Source: Rickettsiales bacterium
GTDB taxonomy: Bacteria; Pseudomonadota; Alphaproteobacteria; Rickettsiales; UBA1997
DNA length: 8,478 nucleotides
Assembly (NCBI GenBank): GCA_028040005.1
Contig: JAOFKK010000042.1
Location: 1 to 8,478, forward strand
Reading direction: 5' to 3'
Part shown: in pieces, positions 1-7,458 of the stretch
Layout: the number at the start of each line of letters is the position of its first letter
How positions within the stretch are numbered: position 1 is the stretch's first letter
Made by a program: the position numbers and the translations under genes
The notes under the pieces: model-generated
The model's database searches: none
Told to the model about the DNA's origin: nothing
The model's input: the letters and a program-made list of their open reading frames with translations, nothing else

Positions 1-852
1 TCAAAAAATATTAGAAAAATGCGAAGAGATATAATTAAACCATTGGAACATATGTTAGAAAAAGAGGTTAATTTATTACTTGAGGCCGCCTCTTCTTCTA
101 AGGTTAGAGATATATTATCTGATTTTGATGATTTTGTGATACCTAAAATTTATTGGGAATTTAGTAAGAAAAATATTATAGTTATGCAATGGATCGAGGG
201 TACAAGATTTTCTAATAAAAAAGCCATTGAAAAAACTGTTTTTGATAAAAAATTATTGGCTAAAACATTGGTTTTGGGCTTCTTCCATCAGGCTTATGAT
301 CGCGGCTTTTTTCACGCTGACATGCATCCGGGTAATTTGATTTTAACTATTGATGGTAAAATTGCTTTAATAGATTTTGGGATAATAGGGGTTTTGGAAA
401 AGAAGATTCGTATAGCTATTACACAAATTTTTATTAATTTTATGAAAAAAGATTATAAAAAAGTGGCTGAATTGCATTTAGAGGCTGGGTTGATACCTAA
501 AAATATTGATATTGATGAATTTGCTTTATATTTAAGAATTTTAGGCGAGACAGTAACTGATAAAAAAGTTTCTGAAGTACCGTTAATTCTTATTTTTACT
601 AAATTAATAGAAATGATTAACAAATATAACATGAAGAGTAATGAAAATCTTTTATTATTACAAAAAACAATTACTTTAATAGAGGGTGTTGCATTATCTC
701 TTGATAAGGATATTAATATTTGGGACATAGCAAGACCCTGGATGGAAGAGTGGTCTAAAACTAATATTAGCTTTGATGCTAAAATCAGAGATGGATTTTT
801 AGAATTTGCTAATGATATAAAGATTATTGCTAATAAAATTACACAATCATAA
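1..852 (+). CDS. ubiB: UbiB, ABC1/ADCK-family atypical kinase (5' partial)
   Basis: This is the C-terminal part of UbiB, an atypical protein-kinase-like ATPase that supports ubiquinone biosynthesis at the inner membrane. The reading frame is open from base 1, so the ATG at 19 is probably internal and the true start lies upstream of the window. Visible hallmarks are the acidic LLLEAAS segment, the strand PKIYWEFSKKNIIVMQWIEG, the catalytic-loop motif HADMHPGN (bases 313-336) and the metal-binding DFG in ALIDFGIIG (about 373-381). Only about 284 codons are present, against roughly 500-550 for complete family members, so the KxGQ region must lie upstream. The C-terminus ends soon after the kinase core, without the hydrophobic hairpin that closes E. 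coli UbiB. Family identity is secure. The absence of a terminal membrane anchor is a direct reading of the sequence. Confidence 0.93.
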   Translation, partial: SKNIRKMRRDIIKPLEHMLEKEVNLLLEAASSSKVRDILSDFDDFVIPKIYWEFSKKNIIVMQWIEGTRFSNKKAIEKTVFDKKLLAKTLVLGFFHQAYDRGFFHADMHPGNLILTIDGKIALIDFGIIGVLEKKIRIAITQIFINFMKKDYKKVAELHLEAGLIPKNIDIDEFALYLRILGETVTDKKVSEVPLILIFTKLIEMINKYNMKSNENLLLLQKTITLIEGVALSLDKDINIWDIARPWMEEWSKTNISFDAKIRDGFLEFANDIKIIANKITQS

Positions 853-853
853 T

Positions 854-882
854 TTGACATTTGAATAAAAATATCTTCTGAT
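854..882 (+). promoter_or_regulatory. Candidate sigma-70 promoter for the leuD cluster
   Basis: A perfect TTGACA (854-859) begins two bases after the ubiB stop codon. Seventeen bases later is TCTGAT (877-882), which matches four of six bases of the -10 consensus. Transcription would start near 890 and give a leader of about 65 bases before leuD. The -10 overlaps the hairpin at 868-887, so the two readings compete. In DNA this AT-rich, partial matches are common, so this stays tentative. Confidence 0.35.
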
Positions 883-887
883 ATTTT
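868..887 (+). terminator. AT-rich hairpin after ubiB, possible weak terminator
   Basis: AAAATATC (868-875) and GATATTTT (880-887) are perfect 8-base inverted arms around a 4-base loop (TTCT), 15 bases after the ubiB stop. The right arm ends in four T residues, so the element could act as a weak terminator in either direction. The stem has only one G-C pair and no separate long U tract, so its stability would be low. It might instead be an operator-like dyad at the candidate leuD promoter. Confidence 0.3.
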
Positions 888-954
888 CACTACTTGCAAA
901 TATAAATTAATATTAATATTATTTAGCTCTTATAAGATTTTATAAATTTAAAAG

Positions 955-1572
955 ATGGAAAAATTCACAAAATTAACAGCTAGAGCTGCATATCTAGATC
1001 TTGTCAATATTGATACTGACATGATCATTCCTAAGCAATTTTTAAAAACAATTAAAAGAACTGGGCTTGGCGCAAGTTTATTTTATGAAATGGGCTATGA
1101 TGAATCAGGCAATAAAATTAATGATTTTATTTTACATCAAGAAAGTTATAAGAAATCTAAAATTTTAATTGCTGGTGATAATTTTGGGTGCGGATCTAGT
1201 CGTGAACATGCTCCTTGGGCTTTAATAGATTTTGGTATCAAGGTTGTTATTGCAACCTCTTTTGCTGATATTTTTTATAATAATTGTTTTAAAAATGGTA
1301 TCTTGCCAATTATTTTGGATGATAATCAGGTTAAAGAATTAATGGATTACGCTAAAAATCCTCATAATGAATTAACTATAGATCTTGAATTGCAAAAAAT
1401 TTCCTTTAATAATGAAGAGGTTGATTTTAAAATTAATGATTTTAAAAAAAATTGTCTAATTAATGGTTTGGATGATATTGGTATCACACTTACCATGAAG
1501 GACAAGATTGATGATTATGAAAATGAAGCAAAGGATGTTACTCCTTGGCTTTTTAAAACTGCAAATGATTAA
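955..1572 (+). CDS. leuD: 3-isopropylmalate dehydratase small subunit LeuD
   Basis: LeuD is the small swivel-domain subunit of isopropylmalate isomerase. With LeuC, which carries the 4Fe-4S cluster, it converts 2-isopropylmalate to 3-isopropylmalate in cytoplasmic leucine synthesis. The protein has 205 residues, close to the usual ~200 of the long bacterial type. Diagnostic motifs are NIDTDMIIPKQFL at residues 18-30, the substrate-loop signature GDNFGCGSSREHAPWAL at 74-90, and FADIFYNNCFKNGILP at 103-118. The N-terminal wording resembles alphaproteobacterial LeuD. The ATG at 955 gives a standard-length N-terminus, and no strong Shine-Dalgarno sequence precedes it. The partner leuC is not in this window, so a complete enzyme needs a gene elsewhere. 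The stop is 3 bases before fabI, so co-transcription is very likely. Confidence 0.97.
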   Translation: MEKFTKLTARAAYLDLVNIDTDMIIPKQFLKTIKRTGLGASLFYEMGYDESGNKINDFILHQESYKKSKILIAGDNFGCGSSREHAPWALIDFGIKVVIATSFADIFYNNCFKNGILPIILDDNQVKELMDYAKNPHNELTIDLELQKISFNNEEVDFKINDFKKNCLINGLDDIGITLTMKDKIDDYENEAKDVTPWLFKTAND

Positions 1573-1575
1573 ATT

Positions 1576-2397
1576 ATGACAATATTAAAAGGTAAAAAAG
1601 GTTTAATAATGGGCGTTGCTAATAACCGCTCTATTGCATGGGGTATTGCTCAAGAAGCTCATAAATATGGCGCAGAATTGGCTTTTACCTATCAAGGGGA
1701 AGCTCTTGAAAAGAGAATCAAACCTCTTGCCGCTTCTGTTGATTCTGATATTGTGTTACCTTGCGATGTAACTGATATTGATTCTATTAAAAAAGTTTTT
1801 TCTGAGTTGGAAAAAAAATGGGGTAAATTAGATTTTCTTGTACATGCTATTGCTTATTCTGATAAGGAGGAGTTGAGAGGAAGATATGTTGACACTACTC
1901 CAGAAAATTTTGCTATGACTATGAATATCTCAGCTTATTCTTTAGTTTCTGTTACTAAATATGCTGAAAATCTTTTAAAGAAGTCTGATTCTGGATCAGT
2001 AATTGCTCTTAGCTATTATGGCGCAGAAAAAGTTGTTCCTCATTATAATGTAATGGGTGTTGCTAAGGCTGCTTTGGAAGCCAGCGTTCGTTATTTATCA
2101 GTTGATCTTGGTAATGATAATATTAGGGTTAATGCCATTTCTGCCGGCCCAGTTAAAACATTAGCTGCTAGCGGTATTGGTGATTTTAAATATATTTTTA
2201 AATGGAATGAATATAATTCCCCATTAAAGAAAAATATAACTCTTGAAGATGTTGGTGGTTCAGCTGTTTATTTACTAAGTGAGCTTGGTAATGGCGTTAC
2301 TGGTGAGGTTCTTCACGTTGATTGTGGGTATCATGTTGTTGGTATGAAAGCAGTTGATGCTCCAGACCTAACAATTGAAAAAAAAGAAGAAAACTAA
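1576..2397 (+). CDS. fabI: Enoyl-[acyl-carrier-protein] reductase (NADH) FabI
   Basis: FabI reduces trans-2-enoyl-ACP to acyl-ACP, the last step of each elongation cycle of type II fatty acid synthesis. It is an SDR-fold tetramer in the cytoplasm and the target of triclosan-type inhibitors. The FabI-specific nucleotide-binding N-terminus GLIMGVANNRSIAWGIA spans residues 9-25. The catalytic Tyr157 and Lys164 lie in PHYNVMGVAKAALEASVRY with the six-residue spacing typical of FabI, and Tyr147/148 in ALSYYGAEK is the region of the second active-site tyrosine. NAISAGPVKTLAASGI follows at about 186-201. At 273 residues it is about ten longer than E. coli FabI because of a charged lysine/glutamate-rich tail. 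The ATG at 1576 lies 3 bases after the leuD stop with no clear Shine-Dalgarno, which points to coupled or SD-independent translation. Confidence 0.97.
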   Translation: MTILKGKKGLIMGVANNRSIAWGIAQEAHKYGAELAFTYQGEALEKRIKPLAASVDSDIVLPCDVTDIDSIKKVFSELEKKWGKLDFLVHAIAYSDKEELRGRYVDTTPENFAMTMNISAYSLVSVTKYAENLLKKSDSGSVIALSYYGAEKVVPHYNVMGVAKAALEASVRYLSVDLGNDNIRVNAISAGPVKTLAASGIGDFKYIFKWNEYNSPLKKNITLEDVGGSAVYLLSELGNGVTGEVLHVDCGYHVVGMKAVDAPDLTIEKKEEN

Positions 2398-2417
2398 TTG
2401 CCATAATTGAAAGATAA

Positions 2418-3068
2418 ATGAATATTGTCTGTCCACCTTTTTTAATTATTATTTCTTCGCCATCTGGTGCGGGCAAATCCACTATTTGCAATATGTTAAT
2501 TAAGGGCAATGCGGATGTTAAATTGTCAATTTCAGCAACGACTAGGCAAAAGAGAGATAATGAAATTGACGGTCAAGATTATTTTTTTGTTACTAATGAT
2601 GAATTTGAAGCGTTAAAAGTTCAGGATCAGCTATTAGAATCGGCCAATATTTTTGGCAATCATTACGGCACTCCAAAAAGAATGATTGACGATTGCTTTA
2701 GTAAAAATCAAAATGTTTTATTTGATATTGATTGGCAAGGTGCGAGGCAATTAAATCAAAAATTCAATAAAAATAAAATAATAAGCTTCTTTTTACTACC
2801 CCCTTCAATGAAAGAATTACATTCTAGATTGCAAAAAAGAGCAATGGATAGTGAAGATGTGGTTAAAAAAAGAATGTTTGGAGCTATTGATGAAATTAGC
2901 CATTTTAATGAATATGATTATGTTTTGGTTAATGAAGATTTGCAACAAACTTATGATAAGATTAATGATATAATCCATAATCCTAATCAATCTATTGAGT
3001 GTGATTTAAATTCTATTTCTGATTTTGCCAATTCTTTAAAAGATGAGTGGCATAAATATTTTAACTAA
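2418..3068 (+). CDS. gmk: Guanylate kinase
   Basis: Guanylate kinase transfers phosphate from ATP to GMP to make GDP, an essential cytoplasmic step in guanine nucleotide supply. The P-loop is SSPSGAGKST at residues 13-22, with Ser in place of the first P-loop Gly, a variant I recall from other alphaproteobacterial Gmk proteins. The GMP-binding region follows as SATTRQKRDNEIDGQDYFF and then GNHYGTP. The Walker-B-like strand is VLFDIDWQGARQL, and the lid/adenine region includes LHSRLQKRAMDSEDVVKKRM. The end of the core is FNEYDYVLVNEDL. It has 216 residues against a usual ~205. The ATG at 2418 follows fabI by 20 bases, with a weak purine-rich GAAAG just upstream, and the next gene starts 8 bases after the stop. 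Confidence 0.97.
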   Translation: MNIVCPPFLIIISSPSGAGKSTICNMLIKGNADVKLSISATTRQKRDNEIDGQDYFFVTNDEFEALKVQDQLLESANIFGNHYGTPKRMIDDCFSKNQNVLFDIDWQGARQLNQKFNKNKIISFFLLPPSMKELHSRLQKRAMDSEDVVKKRMFGAIDEISHFNEYDYVLVNEDLQQTYDKINDIIHNPNQSIECDLNSISDFANSLKDEWHKYFN

Positions 3069-3076
3069 TTTCTAAA

Positions 3077-3475
3077 ATGATTAATAGATTTATATCAATT
3101 ATTATCATATCAATATTCATTAGTTCTTGCGCTCAAATGAACAAAGATAGGGTTAAAATTACCATCAGAAGTAATCCAGCAAATGCCCATCTTTATATTA
3201 ATAATGCTTATTATGGTCAAACTCCAGCCCATATTTCTTTAATTCCTGATTCTGATATAGATTATAAAGCCACAATTGTTGGAGAAAATTATCAAAAAAC
3301 TATTCCTCTTGAAACTTGGTATTCAGTAAGAGAGGGAAGGGGCGAGGAAACTACAAGGTGCACTCTTGATGCATTAGGTAGTGTGCTTATTGTACCTATG
3401 TTTTCATTTATGAGTATAAAATGTCGTGATTTTAAGCAGCAGGAATATTTAATAGATGCATATATGGCAAATTAG
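3077..3475 (+). CDS. PEGA-domain lipoprotein
   Basis: This is a small predicted lipoprotein of 132 residues. A short basic start and hydrophobic segment lead to the lipobox ISSC, so Cys18 would be lipidated. The following residues are Ala-Gln with no Asp at +2, which in enterobacterial rules would favour outer-membrane sorting. A PEGA-like domain spans about residues 27-60, with the typical SNP at 32-34 and the YYGQTP turn at 45-50. The C-terminal part has a hydrophobic stretch (about 100-114) flanked by Cys95 and Cys116, which could form a disulfide in the periplasm. PEGA domains occur in surface and envelope proteins, but no precise role can be assigned. It sits 8 bases after gmk and ends the first gene cluster, with no functional link to gmk visible. 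Confidence 0.75.
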   Translation: MINRFISIIIISIFISSCAQMNKDRVKITIRSNPANAHLYINNAYYGQTPAHISLIPDSDIDYKATIVGENYQKTIPLETWYSVREGRGEETTRCTLDALGSVLIVPMFSFMSIKCRDFKQQEYLIDAYMAN

Positions 3476-3598
3476 TGTAGTTCATCTTAAAATAAACAAT
3501 ATACCAAAATTCTTCCTAAATTTTCTTTCTATTGCTGTTTTTAGGATTATGTAAAGGTTTTAAATGTTATATTTATAATTTCAATCTCAAATCAGAAT

Positions 3599-4423
3599 AT
3601 GTTTTCTTATATTATTATTTTATTATTATTGCTGGTATTGTCTTTTGTTATGTACCAATTTCATAAATATAAAAAAATTGTTAATGTGGAATTGAAGTTT
3701 TATGAAAATAGGCTAGAAGAGGAAGAGTCATCTAAAAAGGAGGTTATTGCTGAATATGAAAGCAAAAAGCATTTATTAGAAAATCCTCACCCAGAAGATT
3801 TTAACGTTGAAAATAAAGATATTAAAAAAGATCTAGATCAGAGAACTGATCAAATTTATGATTATTTAAATAAAATTTCACACCAGATTGACTATCTGCA
3901 TTATCACCAATTAAATATTCCAAAAATTGAATCTAAAAGATCAAAATTAGAGACGTTAAATTTAGAAGAGCATCATAATTATATCGAATATATCCTTCAG
4001 TCACACAATATTAAGTCTGAAATCAATTATTTTAGTCACTCATTAATTGCTCCTGAGGTTAAAATTTTACCTTTTGCTTTTTTTATAACTAGGTCTGATA
4101 AAAATATTATCATTGATACTAAGTTATTGCAATTTGTTCGCGAATTTAAGAATAGAAATGAAAATCAAGATAATAAAGAATCAAAAGATATTATTACTGA
4201 AAAATTAACAAAATATTTTAAATTAATTTCCAATGATAAATATCTTAAAAATATTCAGTCTTATTTTGTTAAAAAAGATATTATAAATCATGATAAAGAG
4301 ATTATTATTTTATCTATTGTTCCAACTATCAGCGAATTAAATATTGTTAAGGATTATTATTCTGATGAAGATAGTCAATATTATCATCTGATTGATTCAA
4401 GTAATCTATATAAATTTTTATAA
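3599..4423 (+). CDS. Short divergent RmuC-like membrane-anchored protein
   Basis: This 274-residue protein has one N-terminal membrane segment (about residues 4-20), then a charged, probably coiled-coil stretch (about 24-60) and a mostly soluble remainder. The order of elements resembles RmuC, linked to DNA recombination and limiting inversions: N-terminal anchor, coiled coil, then a PD-(D/E)xK nuclease-like core. Possible active-site equivalents are Pro152-Glu153, in the place of RmuC's RPD, and Asp173-Thr174-Lys175 in NIIIDTK, matching the IDxK step. A later segment resembles the RmuC helix and the strand before its FxP motif (EIIILSIVP, 234-242). It is much shorter than typical RmuC (about 350-500 residues) and very divergent, so the assignment rests on motif order alone. 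The ATG at 3599 follows a 123-base gap. A TATAAT at 3574-3579 could be its -10 box, but no good -35 box accompanies it. Confidence 0.5.
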   Translation: MFSYIIILLLLLVLSFVMYQFHKYKKIVNVELKFYENRLEEEESSKKEVIAEYESKKHLLENPHPEDFNVENKDIKKDLDQRTDQIYDYLNKISHQIDYLHYHQLNIPKIESKRSKLETLNLEEHHNYIEYILQSHNIKSEINYFSHSLIAPEVKILPFAFFITRSDKNIIIDTKLLQFVREFKNRNENQDNKESKDIITEKLTKYFKLISNDKYLKNIQSYFVKKDIINHDKEIIILSIVPTISELNIVKDYYSDEDSQYYHLIDSSNLYKFL

Positions 4424-4427
4424 GATA

Positions 4428-5462
4428 GTGCGATTATCATATAATTCTCAGAATTTTATCTTAGATCGTCACCAAACTGTAATTTTTAAAGAATTAGCAA
4501 AAATATCGCAAGATCTTAATCGTAAAAAATATTTTTGGAATAAATTATTTAATAAAAATAACTCCAAAAGTCTTTATATATATGGATCTGTTGGTAGGGG
4601 TAAATCCTTATTAATGAATTATTTTTTTAATTTAATTAAAGTGAAAAAGTCATATTTTCATTTTAATGATTTTATGCAAAAAATTCACAAGGAGATGCAT
4701 TATCATAGATTGCAAAGTCAAGATAATAATATTTTACAAATTACGATAGATAAAATTTTACAAGATTCTAAAATTCTTTGTTTGGATGAGTTTCAGGTTC
4801 ATGACATAGTTGATGCTATGATCTTAAGTGATGTTTTTAAATATATTTTTCAACAAAATATTATAGTTATCTTTACCTCTAACTCTTATCCAGCTAATCT
4901 TTATAAGAATGGTTTGCAAAGAGGGTATTTTTTAAGATTTATTAATAATATTTTATTTAAAAAATGTAAAATCTTAAATTTAGATGGTAATGAGGATTAT
5001 AGATCGCAAGATATTGATCCGAATAGTAATTTTATTTATCCAATAAATGAATCTAATATAAAGATATTTGATGATATTTTAGATGGGTATGTTTTGGGGA
5101 ATAAAATGACTAGCTGGAGTTGTAATATTTTAGGCAGGAATATTACGATTGATAATAGTTATAATAATATTGCCTTAATTGACTTTATGGAGCTTTTTGG
5201 CGGTAATTCTGGAGTTGCTGATTATATGAAGATATGTAAAAAATTTGATTTTATTTTCGTTAAAAATATTCCAATATTAAATAATGATCTTAATAATGAG
5301 ACTAAGAGATTTATACTTTTTATTGATGAGGCTTATGAGAATAATGTAAAATTAATAATTTTATCACAAAATTCGATTGATAAAATATATGAGGATGGTT
5401 TATTATATGATTTGTTTTCTAGGGCTGCCTCCAGACTTAAACAGCTAACTAATAAAAAATAA
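4428..5462 (+). CDS. zapE: Cell division protein ZapE (AFG1-like AAA+ ATPase)
   Basis: ZapE is a cytoplasmic AFG1-family P-loop ATPase that associates with the Z ring in E. coli and affects constriction under stress. The Walker A motif is GSVGRGKS (residues 53-60 from the start used here), and Walker B is ILCLDEF at about 116-122, followed by the family-typical QVHDIVDAMIL. A sensor-like FTSN leads into the AFG1 signature YPANLYKNGLQRGYFLRFI. Later family blocks are GNEDYR, DFMELFGGNSGVADY, KNIPIL, RFILFIDEAYENNVKLI and RAASRLKQL. I chose the GTG at 4428, four bases after the previous stop, which gives 344 residues. A TTG at 4392 would add 12 residues and overlap the previous gene by 32 bases. 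Neither has a good Shine-Dalgarno sequence. The next gene starts one base after the stop. Confidence 0.92.
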   Translation: MRLSYNSQNFILDRHQTVIFKELAKISQDLNRKKYFWNKLFNKNNSKSLYIYGSVGRGKSLLMNYFFNLIKVKKSYFHFNDFMQKIHKEMHYHRLQSQDNNILQITIDKILQDSKILCLDEFQVHDIVDAMILSDVFKYIFQQNIIVIFTSNSYPANLYKNGLQRGYFLRFINNILFKKCKILNLDGNEDYRSQDIDPNSNFIYPINESNIKIFDDILDGYVLGNKMTSWSCNILGRNITIDNSYNNIALIDFMELFGGNSGVADYMKICKKFDFIFVKNIPILNNDLNNETKRFILFIDEAYENNVKLIILSQNSIDKIYEDGLLYDLFSRAASRLKQLTNKK

Positions 5463-5463
5463 A

Positions 5464-6780
5464 ATGAAATATTTATTTCTTATATTGACAAAAATAGATA
5501 AATTAAGATTTCCATTCATTAAATTATTCTTAATCACCTTATTTGTATTTTTATTTTCTTGTAAAAGCAGTTATATTGTTGAATTACCAGAAGAAAAAAT
5601 TCCCGATGAGCAAATTCAAAAAGAGATAGAGGTTGATCGCGATAGCGCCTTTTTGGATTTAATATTTAAGAAAAAAACAAAAATTGCTTTATTATTACCA
5701 ATTAGTGGCAAATATGATAAAATTGGAAATGAGTTATTGAATGCGGCTCATCTTTCACTTTATGAAAATGATCCAAAAAATAGAATTGAATTAGTTGTTT
5801 TTGATAGTAAGGGTACTGAATTTGGGGCAAGAAGAGCTATAAGGGAAATTATATCGCAAGATATTAAAATTGTTATTGGTCCATTATTTAGTGCTGCAAC
5901 AGAGTCAGTGATAGATATTGTCGCTGATCATGATATTATTTTATTATCACTTTCTAATAATGATAACCTCCAAGGTAAAAAGAATATTTTTGTAACAGGA
6001 ATTGACATTGAGCAGCAAATTGAAAGATTGGTTGAATATAGTATGGATAAGGGTTTAAATAGCTTTTCCATAGTTGCTCCAAATAATTCCTACGGTCTAA
6101 AAGTTGCCAATTCTTTAAGAGATGTAGCTAAGGGGAAGGATGGTTATTTTGTGGCGAGTAGTTTTTATAAAAATCAAGATCAAATCAATAAGTCTGTTGC
6201 TAAAATTATTAATTCATACTCAATTTCACAAAGTGCTTATGATGATTTAAGTGACGAGGATAAAGAAAAATCATTGGCAGAAATACCAATTTCTAATGAG
6301 GATAAAATATATTCGGATGTAATTTTGGTTGCTGATTCGGGTGATAATCTTGATTTGGTTTTAAATCATATAGACGAAAATAATATTGATAAAAGAGCAA
6401 TTCAAATAATAGGTCTTAAAGAGTGGGATAAAATGTCTACCTTATATAATGTCAGGGCCAATGGTTCTTGGTTTACATCATCTAATCCAGATATATATAA
6501 AAAATATGAATATTTATATTATGACCATTTTAAAAAAATTCCAAATAGAGTAACTAGTGTTGTATATGATATGGTTTGGTCTGTAATTAATTTATCTTAT
6601 GATAATGGTGACGTGCAAATTGATGATTTTATTTTAGAAAAATCAGGATTTGAAGGTGTTGATGGCAGCTTTAGATTTTTAGATAATGGCATTGTTCAGA
6701 GAAATTTTGCTATTTTAGAAGTTACGGATAATAAGTTTCAAATTATCGACCCTGATAGTAGGTATTTTTTAAAATATTAA
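5464..6780 (+). CDS. LppC/LpoA-type lipoprotein with periplasmic-binding fold (penicillin-binding protein activator family)
   Basis: This is a 438-residue predicted lipoprotein. The N-terminus has a charged start, a hydrophobic segment and the lipobox LFSC, placing the lipidated cysteine at residue 33. From about residue 73 it follows the type I periplasmic-binding fold as in branched-chain amino acid receptors: KIALLLPISGKYDKIG, then KIVIGPLFSAATES and IILLSLSNN. Later come SIVAPNNSYGLKVA, a second-lobe region and the C-terminal FEGVDGSFRFLDNG. This matches the short alphaproteobacterial relatives of LpoA, which lack the long N-terminal TPR part of E. coli LpoA. LpoA activates PBP1A from the outer membrane; the same role here is inference, and ligand binding is an alternative. 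The ATG lies one base after zapE, suggesting translational coupling. A TTG at 5485 would give a shorter signal peptide. Confidence 0.85.
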   Translation: MKYLFLILTKIDKLRFPFIKLFLITLFVFLFSCKSSYIVELPEEKIPDEQIQKEIEVDRDSAFLDLIFKKKTKIALLLPISGKYDKIGNELLNAAHLSLYENDPKNRIELVVFDSKGTEFGARRAIREIISQDIKIVIGPLFSAATESVIDIVADHDIILLSLSNNDNLQGKKNIFVTGIDIEQQIERLVEYSMDKGLNSFSIVAPNNSYGLKVANSLRDVAKGKDGYFVASSFYKNQDQINKSVAKIINSYSISQSAYDDLSDEDKEKSLAEIPISNEDKIYSDVILVADSGDNLDLVLNHIDENNIDKRAIQIIGLKEWDKMSTLYNVRANGSWFTSSNPDIYKKYEYLYYDHFKKIPNRVTSVVYDMVWSVINLSYDNGDVQIDDFILEKSGFEGVDGSFRFLDNGIVQRNFAILEVTDNKFQIIDPDSRYFLKY

Positions 6781-6786
6781 TTTATT

Positions 6787-7452
6787 TTGTTAAAAAATAT
6801 TTTATCTCCTCATGTTACGGACCATCCTAATTCCAAGATTGTGTTTTTGTCTGGTTGGGGCCAAAGATCAAATATATTAAATCTTAATGATAAATTTAAT
6901 GGGGTAGAATATTTAGATTATTTACCTTTCTCCTCTATTGAATTGACATTCAGTCAATTACAGTTGCAAAATCCAGACATTATAATAGGTTGGAGTCTTG
7001 GTGGTCAAATTGCTATTAATGCTATTTTGAATAATGTTATTACACCAAAATTATTGATATTGCTAGCCACTCCTTTTCAATTTTTATCTGATAATTACTA
7101 TAAGATTGGGGTTGATCCTAAAATTTATAATAATTTTTGCGATAACCTATCTAAAGATCCAGAAAAATTACTTAAAAGATTTCATTTAATGATGTTGCAA
7201 GGTGATAAAAGATTTTTAGAATTTAAAAGTAAATATTTTTATCACAATAATTTCAATAATTTAAGATATTGGCTGGATTATTTAGTTGATTTTTCTGCTG
7301 CAAAATATGATTTTTCTAATTTTTGCAAAACGGAATTAATTTATGGCAAGAATGATAAAATTGTAAATTATAAGCAAGGTCAGCTATTTCATAAATATAT
7401 TGCCAATTCCAATTTTAATGTTGTAGATAATTATTCTCACATCCTTTTTTAA
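6787..7452 (+). CDS. bioH: BioH-like alpha/beta hydrolase (pimeloyl-ACP methyl ester esterase)
   Basis: This is an alpha/beta hydrolase of 221 residues that fits BioH, which frees pimeloyl-ACP from its methyl ester at the end of pimelate synthesis for biotin. The oxyanion-side motif is LSGWG at 21-25 and the nucleophile elbow is IIGWSLGG with Ser70. Asp190 in YGKNDKIV and His218 in NYSHILF complete a likely triad. The cap region has the BioH-like pattern GVDPKIYNNFCDNLSKDPEKLLKRF followed by LQGD. It ends three residues after the catalytic His, whereas E. coli BioH (256 residues) has a further C-terminal helix. The start is a TTG at 6787, six bases after the previous stop; there is no in-frame ATG before the fold, and a GTG at 6841 would remove the first strand. 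No other biotin gene is nearby, so a different esterase role is possible. Confidence 0.75.
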   Translation: MLKNILSPHVTDHPNSKIVFLSGWGQRSNILNLNDKFNGVEYLDYLPFSSIELTFSQLQLQNPDIIIGWSLGGQIAINAILNNVITPKLLILLATPFQFLSDNYYKIGVDPKIYNNFCDNLSKDPEKLLKRFHLMMLQGDKRFLEFKSKYFYHNNFNNLRYWLDYLVDFSAAKYDFSNFCKTELIYGKNDKIVNYKQGQLFHKYIANSNFNVVDNYSHILF

Positions 7453-7458
7453 ACTAAA

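Noticed and set aside
453..899. Open frame of 148 codons on the - strand within ubiB
   Set aside because: It lies opposite the conserved UbiB C-terminal region and shows no recognisable domain; it is a chance shadow frame in AT-rich DNA.
2297..2509. Open frame of 70 codons on the - strand across the fabI-gmk junction
   Set aside because: It is antisense to two well-supported genes and has no family resemblance.
3550..3579. Possible promoter before the RmuC-like gene (TATAAT at 3574-3579)
   Set aside because: The -10 is perfect, but the best upstream hexamer at 16-18 bases matches only three of six positions. TATAAT is frequent by chance here, so it was not listed as a feature.
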